64,000 bases of DNA from Bostrychus sinensis (lineage: Eukaryota; Chordata; Actinopteri; Gobiiformes; Eleotridae), in NCBI GenBank assembly GCA_020698575.1, contig CM036255.1:22868501-22932500 (forward strand), given 5' to 3'. The notes beneath the pieces were generated by a model. The model had not been told where the DNA came from. It was given only the letters and a program-made list of their open reading frames with translations, and did no database searches. Made by a program: the position numbers and the translations under genes. This document shows positions 44,887-59,800 of the stretch, one piece after another (position 1 is the stretch's first letter; the number at the start of each line of letters is the position of its first letter).

Positions 44887-47800
44887 CTGTGAGAGAAAGA
44901 AGAATAGCAATAATAGACAATGTTCTACAAAACAACTAAATGTAAAAAGTACAGGTTGTGGGAGTTTGTAATATTTGGACATGACGTAGGGTACCATCTG
45001 GATAATGGCCAATTAATCACAGGGCTGGAAAGTCTGTTGGTTTGCTTGTTTTGGTCCAGACCAAATGCGGACTTAATTTTTTTTTTGTTGGTTTGGATTG
45101 CTTTCTTATTGCAGTTTTTGCAAGTGGACTAAAACTTGTAAACAAAACCACACATGTGGCTATTGTTGCACCTATTGGACAGAAATGATGGGTCTCAGTC
45201 CGGGTGTTTGGTCCAGAACAGTTTGCAAACACTCATGCAAACTGTTCCGCTAAAAGTCCGGACTAACGGGGGACGCAAACTCTGATCCACTTTACTGGAC
45301 CAAACAAAGAAGGCGTGAATACACTCTTAAAGACTTTGCCAGACTATTTGCACTTATATTCATTTCCTATGGGAAATATGAGGTCACCAATTTATCTCCA
45401 TATGGGTGCAAGCCAAAGTGCCTGTGTAGATTACTTCTTCTTATGCTAACTACTCAACCTCTGTAGGCTGTTTATATACTCTAATAAAGACAATTATACA
45501 TATTGTATAAAAGTGAATTTGCTGGTCTCTGTCAGATATGTTGTTTGTTAAACAATAGTAATTTCCTTGGTGATAATATGTTATATATAATGCAATGTAA
45601 GAAGTTTTAATTTTGCAGTATTGTGCCGAGTGACATTCAAATAAATTTGCTGGTGGCTTTTTAAAGACATGTCAGGGGTAAGTAGGTTGTATCATGAATT
45701 TTTCCATAGTTAGTGTACTGCATTTTTAAGGGAAACAAACATTTTGGCTTCTTTACAGTATTCAAAAAAGTTTGCCAGTAACTTTGCAGTCAGACAATTA
45801 GAGAGTCTGTGAAAAAATATTATGTTCACATACTGTAAATTTATATTCAGCTGAGCTCAGGCTGTATAGTTTATATTTTATAATCAATACAGTGACTATG
45901 GATTAATGCCTAATACAACTGCACCTAAGCAATCTGACCAAACGCTTTAAAAGGCCATCAATTTACATCAATGTCTTTGCACAAATACTGCAGTGATTTA
46001 GTGTCTGAAACAGATTAAGTTAATTTCATAGGTTGTACAGTTATAATGTTGTATCCATCCTAATGTTGCTGCTGCTAATTTAGTGTGCAATACCTCTTTG
46101 GACTTTTTCTGCAGCTCCTCAGCGTCCTTTCTCAGCTGCTCTCTCTCTTTTTCCAGATCAGCGATGGCCTTTTTAAGGTCGTCTGCGTCTTTGGTGCTCT
46201 GTAGCCTCTGCGTCTCTAGTTTTTGTACCATCACTTCTGAGGTTTGTTTCTCTGTCACCTCCAGTCGAGTTTTCACCTCTTCTGCCTGTTTTTTGAATTT
46301 CCTGGCCTCATCCTCAGCTTTGGCCTGTGCGTCACTCAACTCCTTAACTTTCTTTCTCAGTTTTTCCGCTTCAGCCATCATCTCCTGCTGCATTTTTCTC
46401 TCAGCCTCCAGTGACTTCTGAAATCCCTCTGTTTCCTTGTTAAGTTTTTGCTGGATCTGCTTATTATCCTCCAATAACTTCTTCGCCTTTTCCTGGGCTT
46501 GGTCTTTGAGTTTCTGTAACTCCTCTGCTTCTGTTTTTAGCTTTGTAGCTTCCTGAATTGCTTGCATTTTCTCCTTTAGCATCTTTTCAGCTAAGGCCCT
46601 TTGCTCGGCTAAGTCAGCTTCTGCTAACTCTCTCTGTTTAGCGGCTTCCTCTGCCTCCACACTTAGCCTAGCCGCCTCTTCTGCTAAACCTTTCATCTTC
46701 TCTGCCTCTTCCGCCAGTAGTTTCTGAGTACTGTCTTTATCCTTTTGCATCAAACGCCTATTTTCCTCCTCAAATTTAAGCTTAATTTTCAGAAGCTCGT
46801 CCATTTGTTTTTTGACTTTGGCCAATTCATCCTCGACTTGGGCTTTTTGTTTAACAGCATCATCAACTTCCTTTTTGAGTCTCTTAAGCTCCTCGTCCAA
46901 CACTCCTTTTTGCTTGTCCGTCTCCTCTAGCTGTAGCTTCACCACAATTAACTCCTTCTCCACTTGAGATTTCTGTTTAAGAGCTTTCTCTGCCTCACTT
47001 TTATGCTTGGCCATGTCCGTGTCAGCTTGTTGTTTTTGCTTCAGAGCTGCAGCTTCAGCTTGGGCCCGTTTTGTCGCCTCTTCTTGCGCCTCCTTCCTCA
47101 GTGTCTCTGCGTCTTTCTGAGCTTTGGCCTGTTTAGCTGCCTCCTCCTCCGCCAGTTTTTTCTGCTTCTCTGCTTCTTCGGCTTTCTGTCTCAACAATGC
47201 CGCCTCCTTCTCTGCCTTTTCTTTGGCTTTCTCCGCGGCTTGAGCCAGCTTCTTTGCACTTTCATAGTCCTTTTGCAGCTTCTCCTGAGCTAACACATCT
47301 TCCTTGTTTTTGCTAAGAACATTTTGTGCTTTGAGTTCGGCTGCGGTGGATTTCTGGGCAGCGTCTTTTGCCAGTGCGGCCTGTTTCTCTGCCTCTTTCT
47401 CTGCATTTTCTCTCTGTTTATTGGCCTCTTCTGCTTTCTTTTTGAGTCTTTCCACTTCATCTTGAGCGTTTTTACACTGTCTTGCTGCCTCCTCCTCTGC
47501 TGCCTTGATCCTCTTCACCTTCTCCTCTGCCTCCTTACGTTTCTTCTCTTCCTCCGCTGCCAATTTTTTCATTTTTTCTGCTTCTGCTTCAGCCTTATCT
47601 TTGCTCTTTTGTGTTTTATCTGCAACATCTTTCAGTTTCTTTAACTCTTTCTCCAAGTCGGCTTTCTCTTTGGCGGCCTTTTCAAAGCTTATCTTTATTA
47701 TATGAATTTCTTCTTCTACCACTTTCTTTTGTTTAAGTGTCTCCTCCACTATAGTTTTCTGTCTCTCCAATTCTGAATCAGATGAACTCTTCAAATGCGT

Positions 47801-50800
47801 TATCTTCTCTTGGATATCCTGCTTATGCTGAGTTGCTTGATCTTCTAATAGCTTCCTTTGATAAGCCTCATCTTCTGCCTTTCTCTTCAATCTCTCATTT
47901 TCAGCTTCTTTGGCTTTCAACGCTACTTCAGCCTCTGTTTTCAATCTCGTTGCTTCATTAATGGCTGCCAGTTTCTCTTTAAGTACTTTCTCGGCTTCAG
48001 CTCTCTGTCTTGCGGCTTCTTCTTCTGCCACTTGCCTTTGCTTTTTTGCTTCCTCTGCCACTGACCTCAATCTTGCTGCTTCTTCTGCAAGTTGTTTCAT
48101 CTTAAGTGCTTCAGTCTCCAAAAGCTGTTTACTTTTCTCTGTAGTGGACATTGTCTCTTTTTCGGCTTTGACTTTCATTTGCAAAAGTGCGTCCATTTCG
48201 CCTCTCACTTTAGCCAACTCCTCTTCCAGTTGTTTTCTTTGCTTCTCTGCAGCGTTCACCTCATTTTTCAGCCTTTGAAGCTCACTGTCCAACAAGCCTC
48301 TCTGTTGTTCTGCGTGTTCAAAATCGGCCTTTAGTCTTATGCACTCCTGTTCAGCTGACAATTTCTGTTGCGCGATTTGTTCGGCAAACACGCGCTGTTT
48401 CTCCAGCTCTTTCTCTGCGTTTTCCTTCTGTTTAAGAGCAGCTTCTTCGGCCTTAGCCTTTTTCTTAGCATCTCTCTCGGCCTCTGCCTTTTGCCTCTCG
48501 GCTTCGGCTTGAGCTTGGCTTTTCTTCTGCGCTTCCTCCTCAGCCTTGAGCCTTAACCTAAGTGCTTCGTTGGCTTTCTGGCGCCACATTTCCAGCTCTT
48601 TCTCAGCCTCCTCCCTTTCCCTATTGGCTTCTTCCTGTTGTTTTCTCAGTTTGTCCGCCTCTTCTTGTAGTTGCAGCACTGCGCCTTGTTCTTTTTTGAG
48701 CGACTCCTCCAACTTCGATGCCTTTTCGTTAAAGCTCGCTGTCTGAAGTTGTGTGACCGCCGATTTCTGAGTCACTTCTTCAACTACTTTTATTTGCCTA
48801 ACCTTTTCCTCTTCGGCTTGCTTCATCCGTCTCTCGGCTTCCTCTGCTTGCATTTTATACTTTTGCAAATCCTCTAATGCCTTTTGCTTTTGTTTCGCTG
48901 CCTCCTTCTCAGCCTCGGATTTACGTTTAAGTTCGTCTTCGGCTTGCTTTTTCTTCTGTGTTTCCTCGCTCACCTGTTTGCGTAATCTTTCGGCTTCGTC
49001 TTGAGCTGCTTTCCTCATCTTTTCAGCCTCTGTCGCCTTGTCTCTAAGCTTGTCCAACTCCCCCTCTGCTACTGTCTTCTGTTTTATGGTCGTCTCAAGC
49101 TGGATTCTTATAATATGGATCTCCTCTTCAATCTTTTTGCGGGTAATAAGGGCTTCCTCAAGTTGCTGGGTTTTGGACTTAATTTCTTGGTCAGACAAAC
49201 TCTTCAGCTGCTGCAGCTCTTGTTGTATGTTTTGCTTTTGCTTCTCGGCGTCCACTGCTACATCTTGTCTTTTAGTGGCTTCAGTTTTCATTTGAGATTT
49301 TAATTGCTGGGCTTCTTGCTCTGCCTTAGCCACAGATTTTGCCTGAGCCTCCGCTAATTGTTTTTGTTTGTCTAATTCGGCCTGTATTTCCGCCATCTTC
49401 CTCCTCTCCTCTTCCTTAAGCTTTTCTGAGGCTTTCTGTATTAGTACAAGCAAAAAAGGAGTAAAAGAAATAGAGAGAGTTGTTAGAAAGGGTTAAGGTG
49501 GTAATAAATCAAAGCAGTTTCTATATAAAACATGTAGCTACATAAAAATGTAAATACATGACTAAGTTACAGCTGATGCTAGTTTGCTAATGCTACGAGT
49601 AAATATTGTATGGAGAAATATTTGTCATGAGTAACATATGTATGGCACACACAATGGGTTGATAAAGTAGACACTATTTAATAATATATTGCTAACTGAT
49701 TTGTGTGAGGCTTTTACAAATACATATCCATACTCAGCTACTACAGCCCTGTACAGAGTTGGCCCTTTTGTTCTGTTGGGCCGGCTCATCATGGTTTTTT
49801 ATTTTGTTACTTTGGGCACAGGAGTTTTTTGTGTAAAGAAGAACAACTGAACAACTAAAGTCGAATAAATAAAAAACTAACTTTTGACTCATAACCCTCG
49901 AATCCTGTGTCCTTCTTAAATATGTTTCACTTGCGGATCATAACATACCAGATGTCTAGGCTGCTATTAAAGGTAGTTTTTACAAAATTGTAAGGAGTGA
50001 AAACAAAAGAGTGGTGCGACAAATTTATCTGACCAGAAAAGAGCTTTAAGTGTATGCAACAAAATTATGGTGTATAAAATGTGAGCAAATTATTTTATAT
50101 ATTTATCATCAATTGAACTAGGGGTCAATATGATTTAACAATTGAAGAAGTGATGAGATGATCTGTCATAATCTCTATAAATCTTTGGTGCCAACATTTT
50201 AGAAACGTGATGACAAATAATTTCCCATACACTAACTGGTTAACAGACAGAAATGGTTGATGAGTTTCTTGTTTAATAGAGGCTTGTGGTCAGTGTAATT
50301 ACCTCTTCATCCTCCAGGCGGCGCTGTGTCTCTGTGATGAACTTGATGTACTGACTGGTGAGAGTCATCAGTTCACTGTAGCGGGTCCTCAAAGTCACAT
50401 ACTGAAAGACACGCATAATAATTAGCATTTATAAGACACTGTGATTAAACTAACTGTATCTGTAAAACTGACCTCTTGAATGATGTTGTCAGAGGCACAC
50501 TCCATTTTGGGTTTCTTCAGAGGAGACACAGTAGGATCCTCCATTGCTTTGTAAGTCAACAGCAGGAGCTCATAATCCTAATAGACACAAATATTATTAA
50601 TATCATAAACTGAAAAGACATTTATTTATGAATTAATAGCGATTTTACTGCACCTTGACTGAATCGATGTAAGCCTTTGCATTTTTCTGACAGTCTTCAA
50701 CCTGATCCTTGTTTTTCTCAATTTCTTCGAGGAGGTTCTGTGAATATAAACACATCCCAATTTAAAAAGCCTTCCCATTTTATTACACCCCACACATATA

Positions 50801-53800
50801 GTTTTAATTTTGATTTTCCTGGCTTTTTGTGTCATGGAGACTGAAGCCAATCCCTGCTGCTTTGGGCATGAGGCGGGGCACTGCCAACTATTCACATTCA
50901 CATTTATTCACGAGGGTTTTTTTTTGTATTTATTTAGAATTTTAATTAATTAATGACAAAGTACATTCATTATTTAATTCTATATATATTAATTTCAAAT
51001 TGGCATTTTTCACGTTGTTATGAATTTCAGGAAAAAACTCAAAACAAACCAGGAATTTAGAAATGGAGGTAAAGGAGAACATAGACGTTCCATTAAGGAG
51101 TTAAAGATAATAGAGAAATAGATTTTAGTCCATGAGGTTTATGTCTGACTCACCTTCTCCTGAGTGAGCTGCCCCTTCAGGGCCTTGCTGTCCTTGATGG
51201 GCATGGCCTGGATCTTGTCCTGTTTCTGCCGGGCCTCGTTCAGCCAGAGGATCAGCCCCTCGTAATTCTGCCCGTACGAATTCATGTGACGTCCCAGCAG
51301 ATCCAGCTCCCGCAGCCTCAGGTCGATCTGAGCGAACACGGCCTGCCAGCGGTCCAGCAGACCCCCCACCAGCAGCCGGTAGTGCTCTAGCTCCGCATCC
51401 CGTTCGCTGTGGATACGGGTCATTTTGTCGTTAATGGAGGAGGCTTTCTTTAACTCGTCCTGGAGTCGGTCAAACACCTCCTGATCAGCTTCGGCTTCAG
51501 ACCGCATTTTCTGTTTGGTAAAAGATCATTTATATTAATTTTAGGGAGTCATACAAGCAAAATATATTTCAATTAGGCTTCAAATTCATTATTGTCAAAA
51601 CAGACCAACCTTGAGCTGACTGCGATGTTCATCCACCTCCTTTTTATCGGCTGGGACTTTGCTGACGTCACGCAGACGAGTCTCATAGGTCTTCACTGTG
51701 TCCTCTGCATCTTTGGTGTTTCTGATCACAACGTCAATGGTCTTCAACCTAAGAAAAGACAGACATATATTGTATAAAACAGCTCTAAAACATGAATGGG
51801 ACTGTCAGCGTATAAAGGGAGTCTCACTTGTCCAGGTAGACAGAGGAGAGCCCGTAGACGTGGTCCATCTTTTTGAGGGTGAGGTCCAGCTCAGATCTCA
51901 GGATAGGACCAGAGCTGAGCTGCTGAGGGGACGAGAGCATCTCCTCAGATTTATCAGCAATGGAGTTCAGGTCCTTCTTCAGACCCTCCAACTCGGACTG
52001 GACTTTCTGTCGATGCAAAAAAATTAAAACCCAGATTACATTTTGGCTTAATAAAAAGTGCCTTCACATAAAAGAGGCTTAGTTAAATATGATGACTGCC
52101 AGGGCTGTTAAATTAGGACTCTCCTATTATTTCTGACTATTGTCAAAATGGAGTTAGAGTGGCCAGGACATTAAAATAACAATGTGCTCAGTACATCTAA
52201 ACCTAATCATATGATAACCAGCATCCTCCTTGTGACCAGCCCCTATTCATTTTCATTAGACTTTAACTACTTGATAAATTATTGTCTCAAAACTACATGA
52301 AGACCTTAGGAGTCAACCATTTCTGCATATAGAAAATAAGAGAAGAGATGATGCTTGATGTATTTGACTAGATGTCCACACAAAGCACAATCAGAAAGCA
52401 CAATATTTCACTGTATGAAAATGTGCACCTGTGGAAATGCATTTTTCTATTTACTTTGCTTTATGTGAAGTTTCTCAGCACAATTTATTATTTAATAGTT
52501 GTTCATTACCCAATTATTTTTTCTAAAAGACACATTTTTCCATTGGATCATCGTCAATCCACATTGGTGAATACATTTTTCAGTTTTCGGACCTCTAATT
52601 TTCTAAAATTGTGCATACAGCCACAATGACTACCATCAAAAACCTCAGTGAGTGCATCAATAAAAACAAGAACCCTTACAAAGAAGCCTCACAATGAAAA
52701 TACTAACCTGCACTTTACCACCTCAGCAACCCATTTTTTCCTAATTTAAAATCTTAGCTTGCGTTTCCTTTGACATTACCATCTGCTCCGCCGTCTTGAG
52801 AGCGCAGGCCTTGAGCGGCTCCTTCTCCACCGGCTGCCGAAGTCTGGTCACGGTCCGGTTCTCACATCCCTCCAGCTTCAGACGCAGGTCCTTGATCTTG
52901 GTCAGGTAGGTCTTACACACGGACTCATCCTGCTCTCCTGTTTAACATCAACAATACACATCATTAACAAAACCGCTGTGTCTTTGAGATTCTCATTCAC
53001 CCAGGTCACTGTAAACCAAAGTTAATGTAAGTTGTATAAAAGTAGGCATCTAGACATTGTTGAATAAGAGGTGAAATGTCTAGATGCCTAATTTTGAATT
53101 TGATTTAAAGACATACAGGCACAGATCATTAAATAAACATTGTGAAATTATTAATTCAAAAAGATAAATATATTTTAATGGATTCAGTACACAAAAAGTT
53201 AAATATTTCAAACATTAATTTATTTTAATTGTGATTAAAATATTGACAATTAAAATGAATAAATTTAAATACAAAATTTATAATAATAATAATAATTATT
53301 CACCTTGCATGTACTGAATCTATATGCATTTCACTTTGAATTGAACTACAGAAATAAATTGCCTTTTTATGATATTATAATTTATTGACAGGTGCCTGTA
53401 TGAAGAGATATTAATCACAATGTAAGGAGGATAAATCATTTCTTGTGTATCATAATAAAATCATGGTGCTCTGGGTTAATTTGTGATCAACAATGCAGTT
53501 CATTTAAGTTAATTTAATTCATGCCTTCATGTACAGGTAAAACACATTAGCCATAGAGTATTAGCTGGCCTTGATTGTCATTCATTAGTTCATTTATTAT
53601 TTCAAACTGTGAACATGCCCAAAAAGAAGAGTGCAGTGATCATTAGGAAGAAAACTCATTATAAAGATGATTAATGAATAAATAGTGAGAAATGTGCCAC
53701 TATAACAGCCTCTAGTGCTCACAGGTCTTCAGCCGATCACAGACTAAACTCTTACCTGCTTTCGGAGGCTCAATCCCTGAAACGTGAACCCAACAGTCAA

Positions 53801-56800
53801 CTTAAACACACAGCCATGAATGGATTTCAAAATAAAATCTGATGAGAGCATGGTGTGGACGATATACAGAGCCTTTAAAAAGTATTCACTGTGAAATGTC
53901 AACTATTGCTACAGTTTACTACTGGGGTAATCATGTATTGATACCAATTCAGTGCCATTATATTAACCTGTTAGCATGCATTGTCTCTGCACAAACACAA
54001 AAAAAAGTACAGCAAAACCTCCAAAAGTACAAAAGTGGGACCAGTTATGCGACAGATTGACAGAGAGTCTAAACCTCATTTATATAAAGATACAACCTGC
54101 TACAGTTTAGGGCCTATTAAACAGGTGATGTGCTGTTTTCGTCACAGAAACACACATTTTGCAAAGTAATGTCTGCGTTTTCTCAACACACTCAGCTCAT
54201 AGCCCTACGATAGCCCTGTCCTGAAACACAGGGGGAAGCAACACAACCCAGTCCCAAGATAAGATGTCACCCACAAATATTTATTCTACACTTTACACAA
54301 GGCATACTTATCTTACCTTGTTACTCTATAACTTTCCTCTTAACTAAACCAACAGAATCTCACTTTTTATCAGACTCACTGAGAACCAATTAAAAAAAAA
54401 AGGATTTTATTATAAAAAGTGGGACGTTGGGACAAATGCCTGAATGGTTCTGCAGTAAAAGCGGAACGATCTTGTGAGGTTCGTCTAAGTTTTACACTTT
54501 AGGGTAGACAGTTTTTTTTTCCTTTGTGGTGCATTCACTTGCTGCAACAATACTAATGTTGATTGGCAAATTAGTTTCTACTTATGCAGTTTTATAAAAA
54601 TATTTGCGTTCAATACTTGTAAATTTTAATCTAATAGTATTTATAATGAAAACAAAATAGAGAAAATGTCAGTGTTGCTGAATACTTTTTATAGGCTTTA
54701 TATATTGTATTTGCATATCCATTTTGTTGTTGGTACTGACCCTGCTCGGCGGAGGTCACCAGAGTGTTGTAGTGCTGGTTGGCCTTGTTGTAGTTGCCCT
54801 CCACCTGCATCCGGTCCTCGGCCCCGAACATCTGCGAGTCCTGGCTGTCACGGAGGAAGTCCTGGTAGTGCTGCTCAAGGTTCCTCAGGGCCAGACGGTA
54901 CTCCTCCACACGAAGGGTCTTAAACTACACCAACAAAGCAAGAATATTTAGTGGTGGTTTCACATTAAGCTGTCATATTACAATTTCATATTATTTTAAG
55001 TACTTCCATTCCTCTTTTATAGGTTCCTTCAAATAACCTGTGTTATAATTATTATTATTTAATGCCCATTTTACACAGAAATAAGTAATGTATCTGTAGA
55101 AACCTGGCTATGTACTGTATTAATTTAGGTCTGCCTTTAAGTTATGTCTTGTCAATGAGGACACATAACTTAACAGAACAATCTACACACAAAAAACTTT
55201 AAAACTTCTAATCAAAAGTCAGAAATATCTCTTTAAAGGGCATAAATGAGTGTGAACGTGGCTTATTTTTGGTAATTTTTCTCAAACATAGGCTATATTT
55301 TAATAATGTTACCATGGAGATGTTCCAGGTCTTGATGATGTGGATGTCTCTCATGAGGTACTGCCAGGACAGGAGGCTCTTCATGTCCACAAACAGAGTC
55401 TGCCACATGGACTGCATCCTCTGGAGGTTACCGTCCAAACTGAGGAGGAATAAAAACTAAATGAGCCATGTTTAAATCTTTTCAGTGGTCCTCAAACTTT
55501 TCACACCAGGTCGCACCTCAGAAGAAATTTGGCTTTCAGTGTCCTTAATGAACTCAAATTAGCATAAGGGACAAAACAGAGACCAAACCTGGACTTAACC
55601 TGAACTAAACCAGGACTAAACAAAGTCTGAACCTGGACTTAATCTGATTTAAATTAAGAGTAAACAAGGACCAAACCTGACCTTAACCTGGACTAAACCA
55701 GGACTAAACAAGGACCAAACCTGGACCTAATCAGAACTAAAGCACGACTAAACAAGGACTAAACGGAATTAAACCTCTACTAAACCAGGATGTAAGCCTG
55801 ACTAAACCAGGTCTAAACCAAGGCTAAACCAGGATAAGTAGGATTAAACCAGTTCTAAACCAGGTCTAAATGATAACTAAGCAGTGCTACACATCAGTCA
55901 CCGTATCATCCCTAACCAGGGCAGGACTAAAACAGTAATAAAACTGTCTCTAAAATAAAACCATATGATGAGAACCACTGATCTGTATTTTATCAGACTC
56001 TGGACTCACCCGGCGACACTGTTGACCGCGTCCTTATTGGTCGGTGGGACGAGGAAGCAGATGGACGGGACAGAGGCCTCGCTGCCTTTGTCATTCAGGA
56101 CCCTCCACTGGTACGGCTGAGAGTTATTCAGCAGTGCACACTCATCTCCTCTGTGCACTGTGATCTGAAACAGGAAGAAGATTTAATGAATAAATTGTTA
56201 TAAAAAACATGTATGTGATTTATTTTTGGTTATTGAGGCTTAGTCCAGGGCTTTGTCAGCAACCCTTACATCCTCCAGCGCTCAATAAGATAAGCTTTAT
56301 TTGCTAATGCACAATTATACAGAACAATACACATTATATTTTTTTATCACAAGCTCACGTACCTCCATCTGTTTGAAGTCACACACGGCCTGGATGGGCT
56401 GTTTGCCCTTTATGGGAGTGGCAGGATTGCGAGGTTTGAGCTGGACTATGGTCTTGGCTCTGCGCTTCAGGCCCTCGATGTGGGTCTTAAACTCAGCCAT
56501 CTGCTCCTTCTCATCCTGTCCACAGTGCACCACAATAGATATATCAAAATAAATGTGAGGTTAAGCATTAGGTAAACATTAAGTCCATTAATTGCAGTAA
56601 AGTGAATTGGTTTTACAGAGTATACACAATTTATTATCTATAGTAATACTGTATTTGATTTATCTTTCTGTCTTATCTGATGCTACACAAAAACTAATCA
56701 AAGTCAGTGTTGTTACTGATTTTTGACCTGTCTTTTTTCCACATCAGTGATTTTGCATGTTTAACTGGTAATAAAAAAAAATCAAATTTAGTAGTCTTTA

Positions 56801-59800
56801 GCATAACTGAGATGGATTAACAGATTTGAGCAAAAAAAGTTGAAAAAACAAACAAACAAAAAATCTATTTGCTATATTTTTACAGCAGTTGAAATAAATA
56901 GCTGCTTTTATCCCCAGGAGAACATAAGGGTTGAAAATTTGCACAGTGTATTATTGACCTATAGAAAATTTTAAAATCAAAATTATATGTCAAAGTTTGT
57001 CACCAAATTCATTACATTTTCTCAAATATTGTGAAAGTTATGAGCAAATAAAGAGTGAAAAATGACCCCTAGTGGATGAAAATGTCAGGAGTACATAAGG
57101 ATTAAATCATGCTTGTACAAAATAGCAGATGTCTATTTTTAAGTCTGTTGTTCATCACTTTAACATCACTGCTACTTAACAAACCTATCTTAAAAAAGGC
57201 TTATTAATGTTTGTATCTTGCCTTTACTTAGATTATCTTGTGTTATTACTGAAAAGATAACACATTGCTAAATATTTTTTAATTATGTTCAGTTATAATC
57301 AGTCATTGAACCCACAGCTGCGTCCTGGAGCAGGTCCTCCAGTCGGGTCACTGTGATGGACCGGTCACATGAGTACTTCTTCTTCATTGTGTCCTGCATC
57401 TTTTTCATCTTGTCCTCTGCCTCCTTCACATCGGAGAAAAACTGGGAGAAAAAAACAAAACAAAAACAAAATAAATGTTTAAAAATATATAACTAAGAAC
57501 ATAGAAAGGATAAAGTTTGAGTTTTGTCAGAATAAAAACCTGGAAGTAGGCAGTGTTTTCTTTGAGGTGCGTTTCGATGCAGCAGCACAACTGAAGGATC
57601 CAGCTCCACTGAGTCTGAAGAGCTGCAGTAAAGGCCTGGGGCAGAAATTACAAAAATGTTTTAATTCAAGCTTTTGAAGATACAAGGCAATACCAAGACT
57701 TTTAAAGGCAGAGACCGAGTCGAGACCAAGACAAACCGAGATCAGGTCTGGACCAAAACTTATAAAACTAAGACTTAAATACATGATGCTGTTACTTGTT
57801 ATTGTATTTTAGAGTGATTAAAGAAATACAAACAAAAAATCAGTCCAAAATTTTTTCTTAGAATGATTTTGAAGACCACCACATCCAGGACAAGGCCGAG
57901 TAAAACAGCATTTGAGACCGAGACCAAGACCAAGCAAAAATGCACCCGAGACCAAGACAAAAATGTAAAAAGTGGTGTCCAGACCAGTCTCGAGTGCTAC
58001 AAAGCTAATACTGACTATGGTCATGTATTTGTAATTATCAAATAAGAACAGTTATGTCATAACACTATTTAAAAATCCATGTGAAATATTTTAACTTAGA
58101 AATTAAATGTGTTATAAATTGTATGTAAAAGGCTGTGTCCATTTTCCTTATGCTGCATTAACAGCAAAATAATAAAAATAACCACATAAAAGAAACAGCT
58201 TGCAAGCAATTCATGTAAACATTCATGAGAATTTGGTAACAATGAGAGAAAAGCTTTACTATTACTGTATATATTTAACAAGTCTATATTTAATTCAATA
58301 AAAATCTGTGAAATTATTATCAGATACCCTTTAAATATCTGGACCTATAAGCCATATACTGCCTAAATATTACCTCTATGGTTTTTCTGGCTGGATGTCC
58401 ATCTCTCAGCAGTTTGTCTCCTGACGCTTGGACACCATTCACCTTCTTCTCCCTGAGCTCCAAGTCTCTCATCAGACCCTGAAGAACAAAAATAAAAATA
58501 CTGGTCAAACAAAAACTAAATGAAAGATAGTTAGTTAACCAAATGTATGAAATATTTTGCTGTCTTACAGAGTAGTTGTCCTTCTTGGCGGTCATGTTGG
58601 TGTTGCGTTCGCTCCAGTCGTAATTCACCTCTTCTTCTTCTTTCTCATTGAGCCACATCAACTCTTTGGTCGCGGCGGTGACGAAGGCATGGAGCTCGGT
58701 CAGGTAACGCAGGCGGGACTTAGAGGAGGTCTGACAGAGGATTAGACAATTAGATTTAATATAAAGCATATAAAGCACTTGTTTAACCAGACAGACCATT
58801 GTAACTTCTATGTTTTTGTAAACTGAGCGTCTTACCAGGAGTTTGCCGTACTGCAGCTCCAGTTTGCTCAGATAGTCGCGGTAGGCAGCTTTGCTCACAG
58901 GTGAGATCTGACTCTGCAATAAAAAAGTCAGTGTTTAAGTTTAAATTATCAACCACTAAGGTACATAAAAAATAATAAAACTAAACTCTGCATGAGCAGT
59001 GTCAAGCAGTAAAGTAGTTTATATGAGCTCAATAGTTCAATAGTAATGCAAAAAAAAATTAAAAAAATAAAATGCTGAAATGATGTTGACACCCCATTAA
59101 AACCTCTGATTTTATAAATAATTACCTTCAGTTTTTAGTAAAAACCATGATGAAAAATAATTAAATCCTGACACTATTTTTGCAAAAGGCTGAAACAATG
59201 CAACATCACAAAATAAACGAAAGAACAAACTTCTTTCATCCTTAGTTTTATCTTCACTGTAAAAAGAGTCAAACCAAGTACTCTACTTGTTAGCTCTGGG
59301 ACTTTGAATACATTTTACTTCTAGTATTAAAAAATTAAAGTTAAGGATTTGCCCCCAGTATAGGACTCCCAGATGAGAATATAATGTCTCAACTTGTATA
59401 TTATATGTGTAAAGCTGCATTAATCTGATGAGCATTATACTGATGATATGTGGACAAGAAAACAAAAAAGTTGGTCACAGCACAATCTAAGCTACAGTTG
59501 CCCTAAAATGCTCCTTAATGTCCATTATTACCTCATCTGCCTTGGCCCTCTCGATCTTGGCCTTGAACTCTTCGATGGACTGGTGCAGGCCGCGGTGACT
59601 GCCCAGCTGGGACTCCACCGTGGGCAGATCCGATCCCCACTCGCCCTCATCCACACGGCGTTGGTTCTCCTCAACCCATCCCAGCAGGTCCTGCATGTAC
59701 CTCATAGTGACCTCATCCAGCTCGGGACGCACCCTGGCCGGGGACTGCTGCAGGACCTGGACGTGTCCCACTTGGAGCTGCGTCATGGGGATCTGAGCCG

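Noticed and set aside
42233..49303. Many long plus-strand frames opposite the plectin exons
   Set aside because: They are antisense shadows of a long GAR-rich coiled-coil and repeat coding sequence, giving Phe/Leu/Ser/Cys-rich peptides with no recognisable domain.
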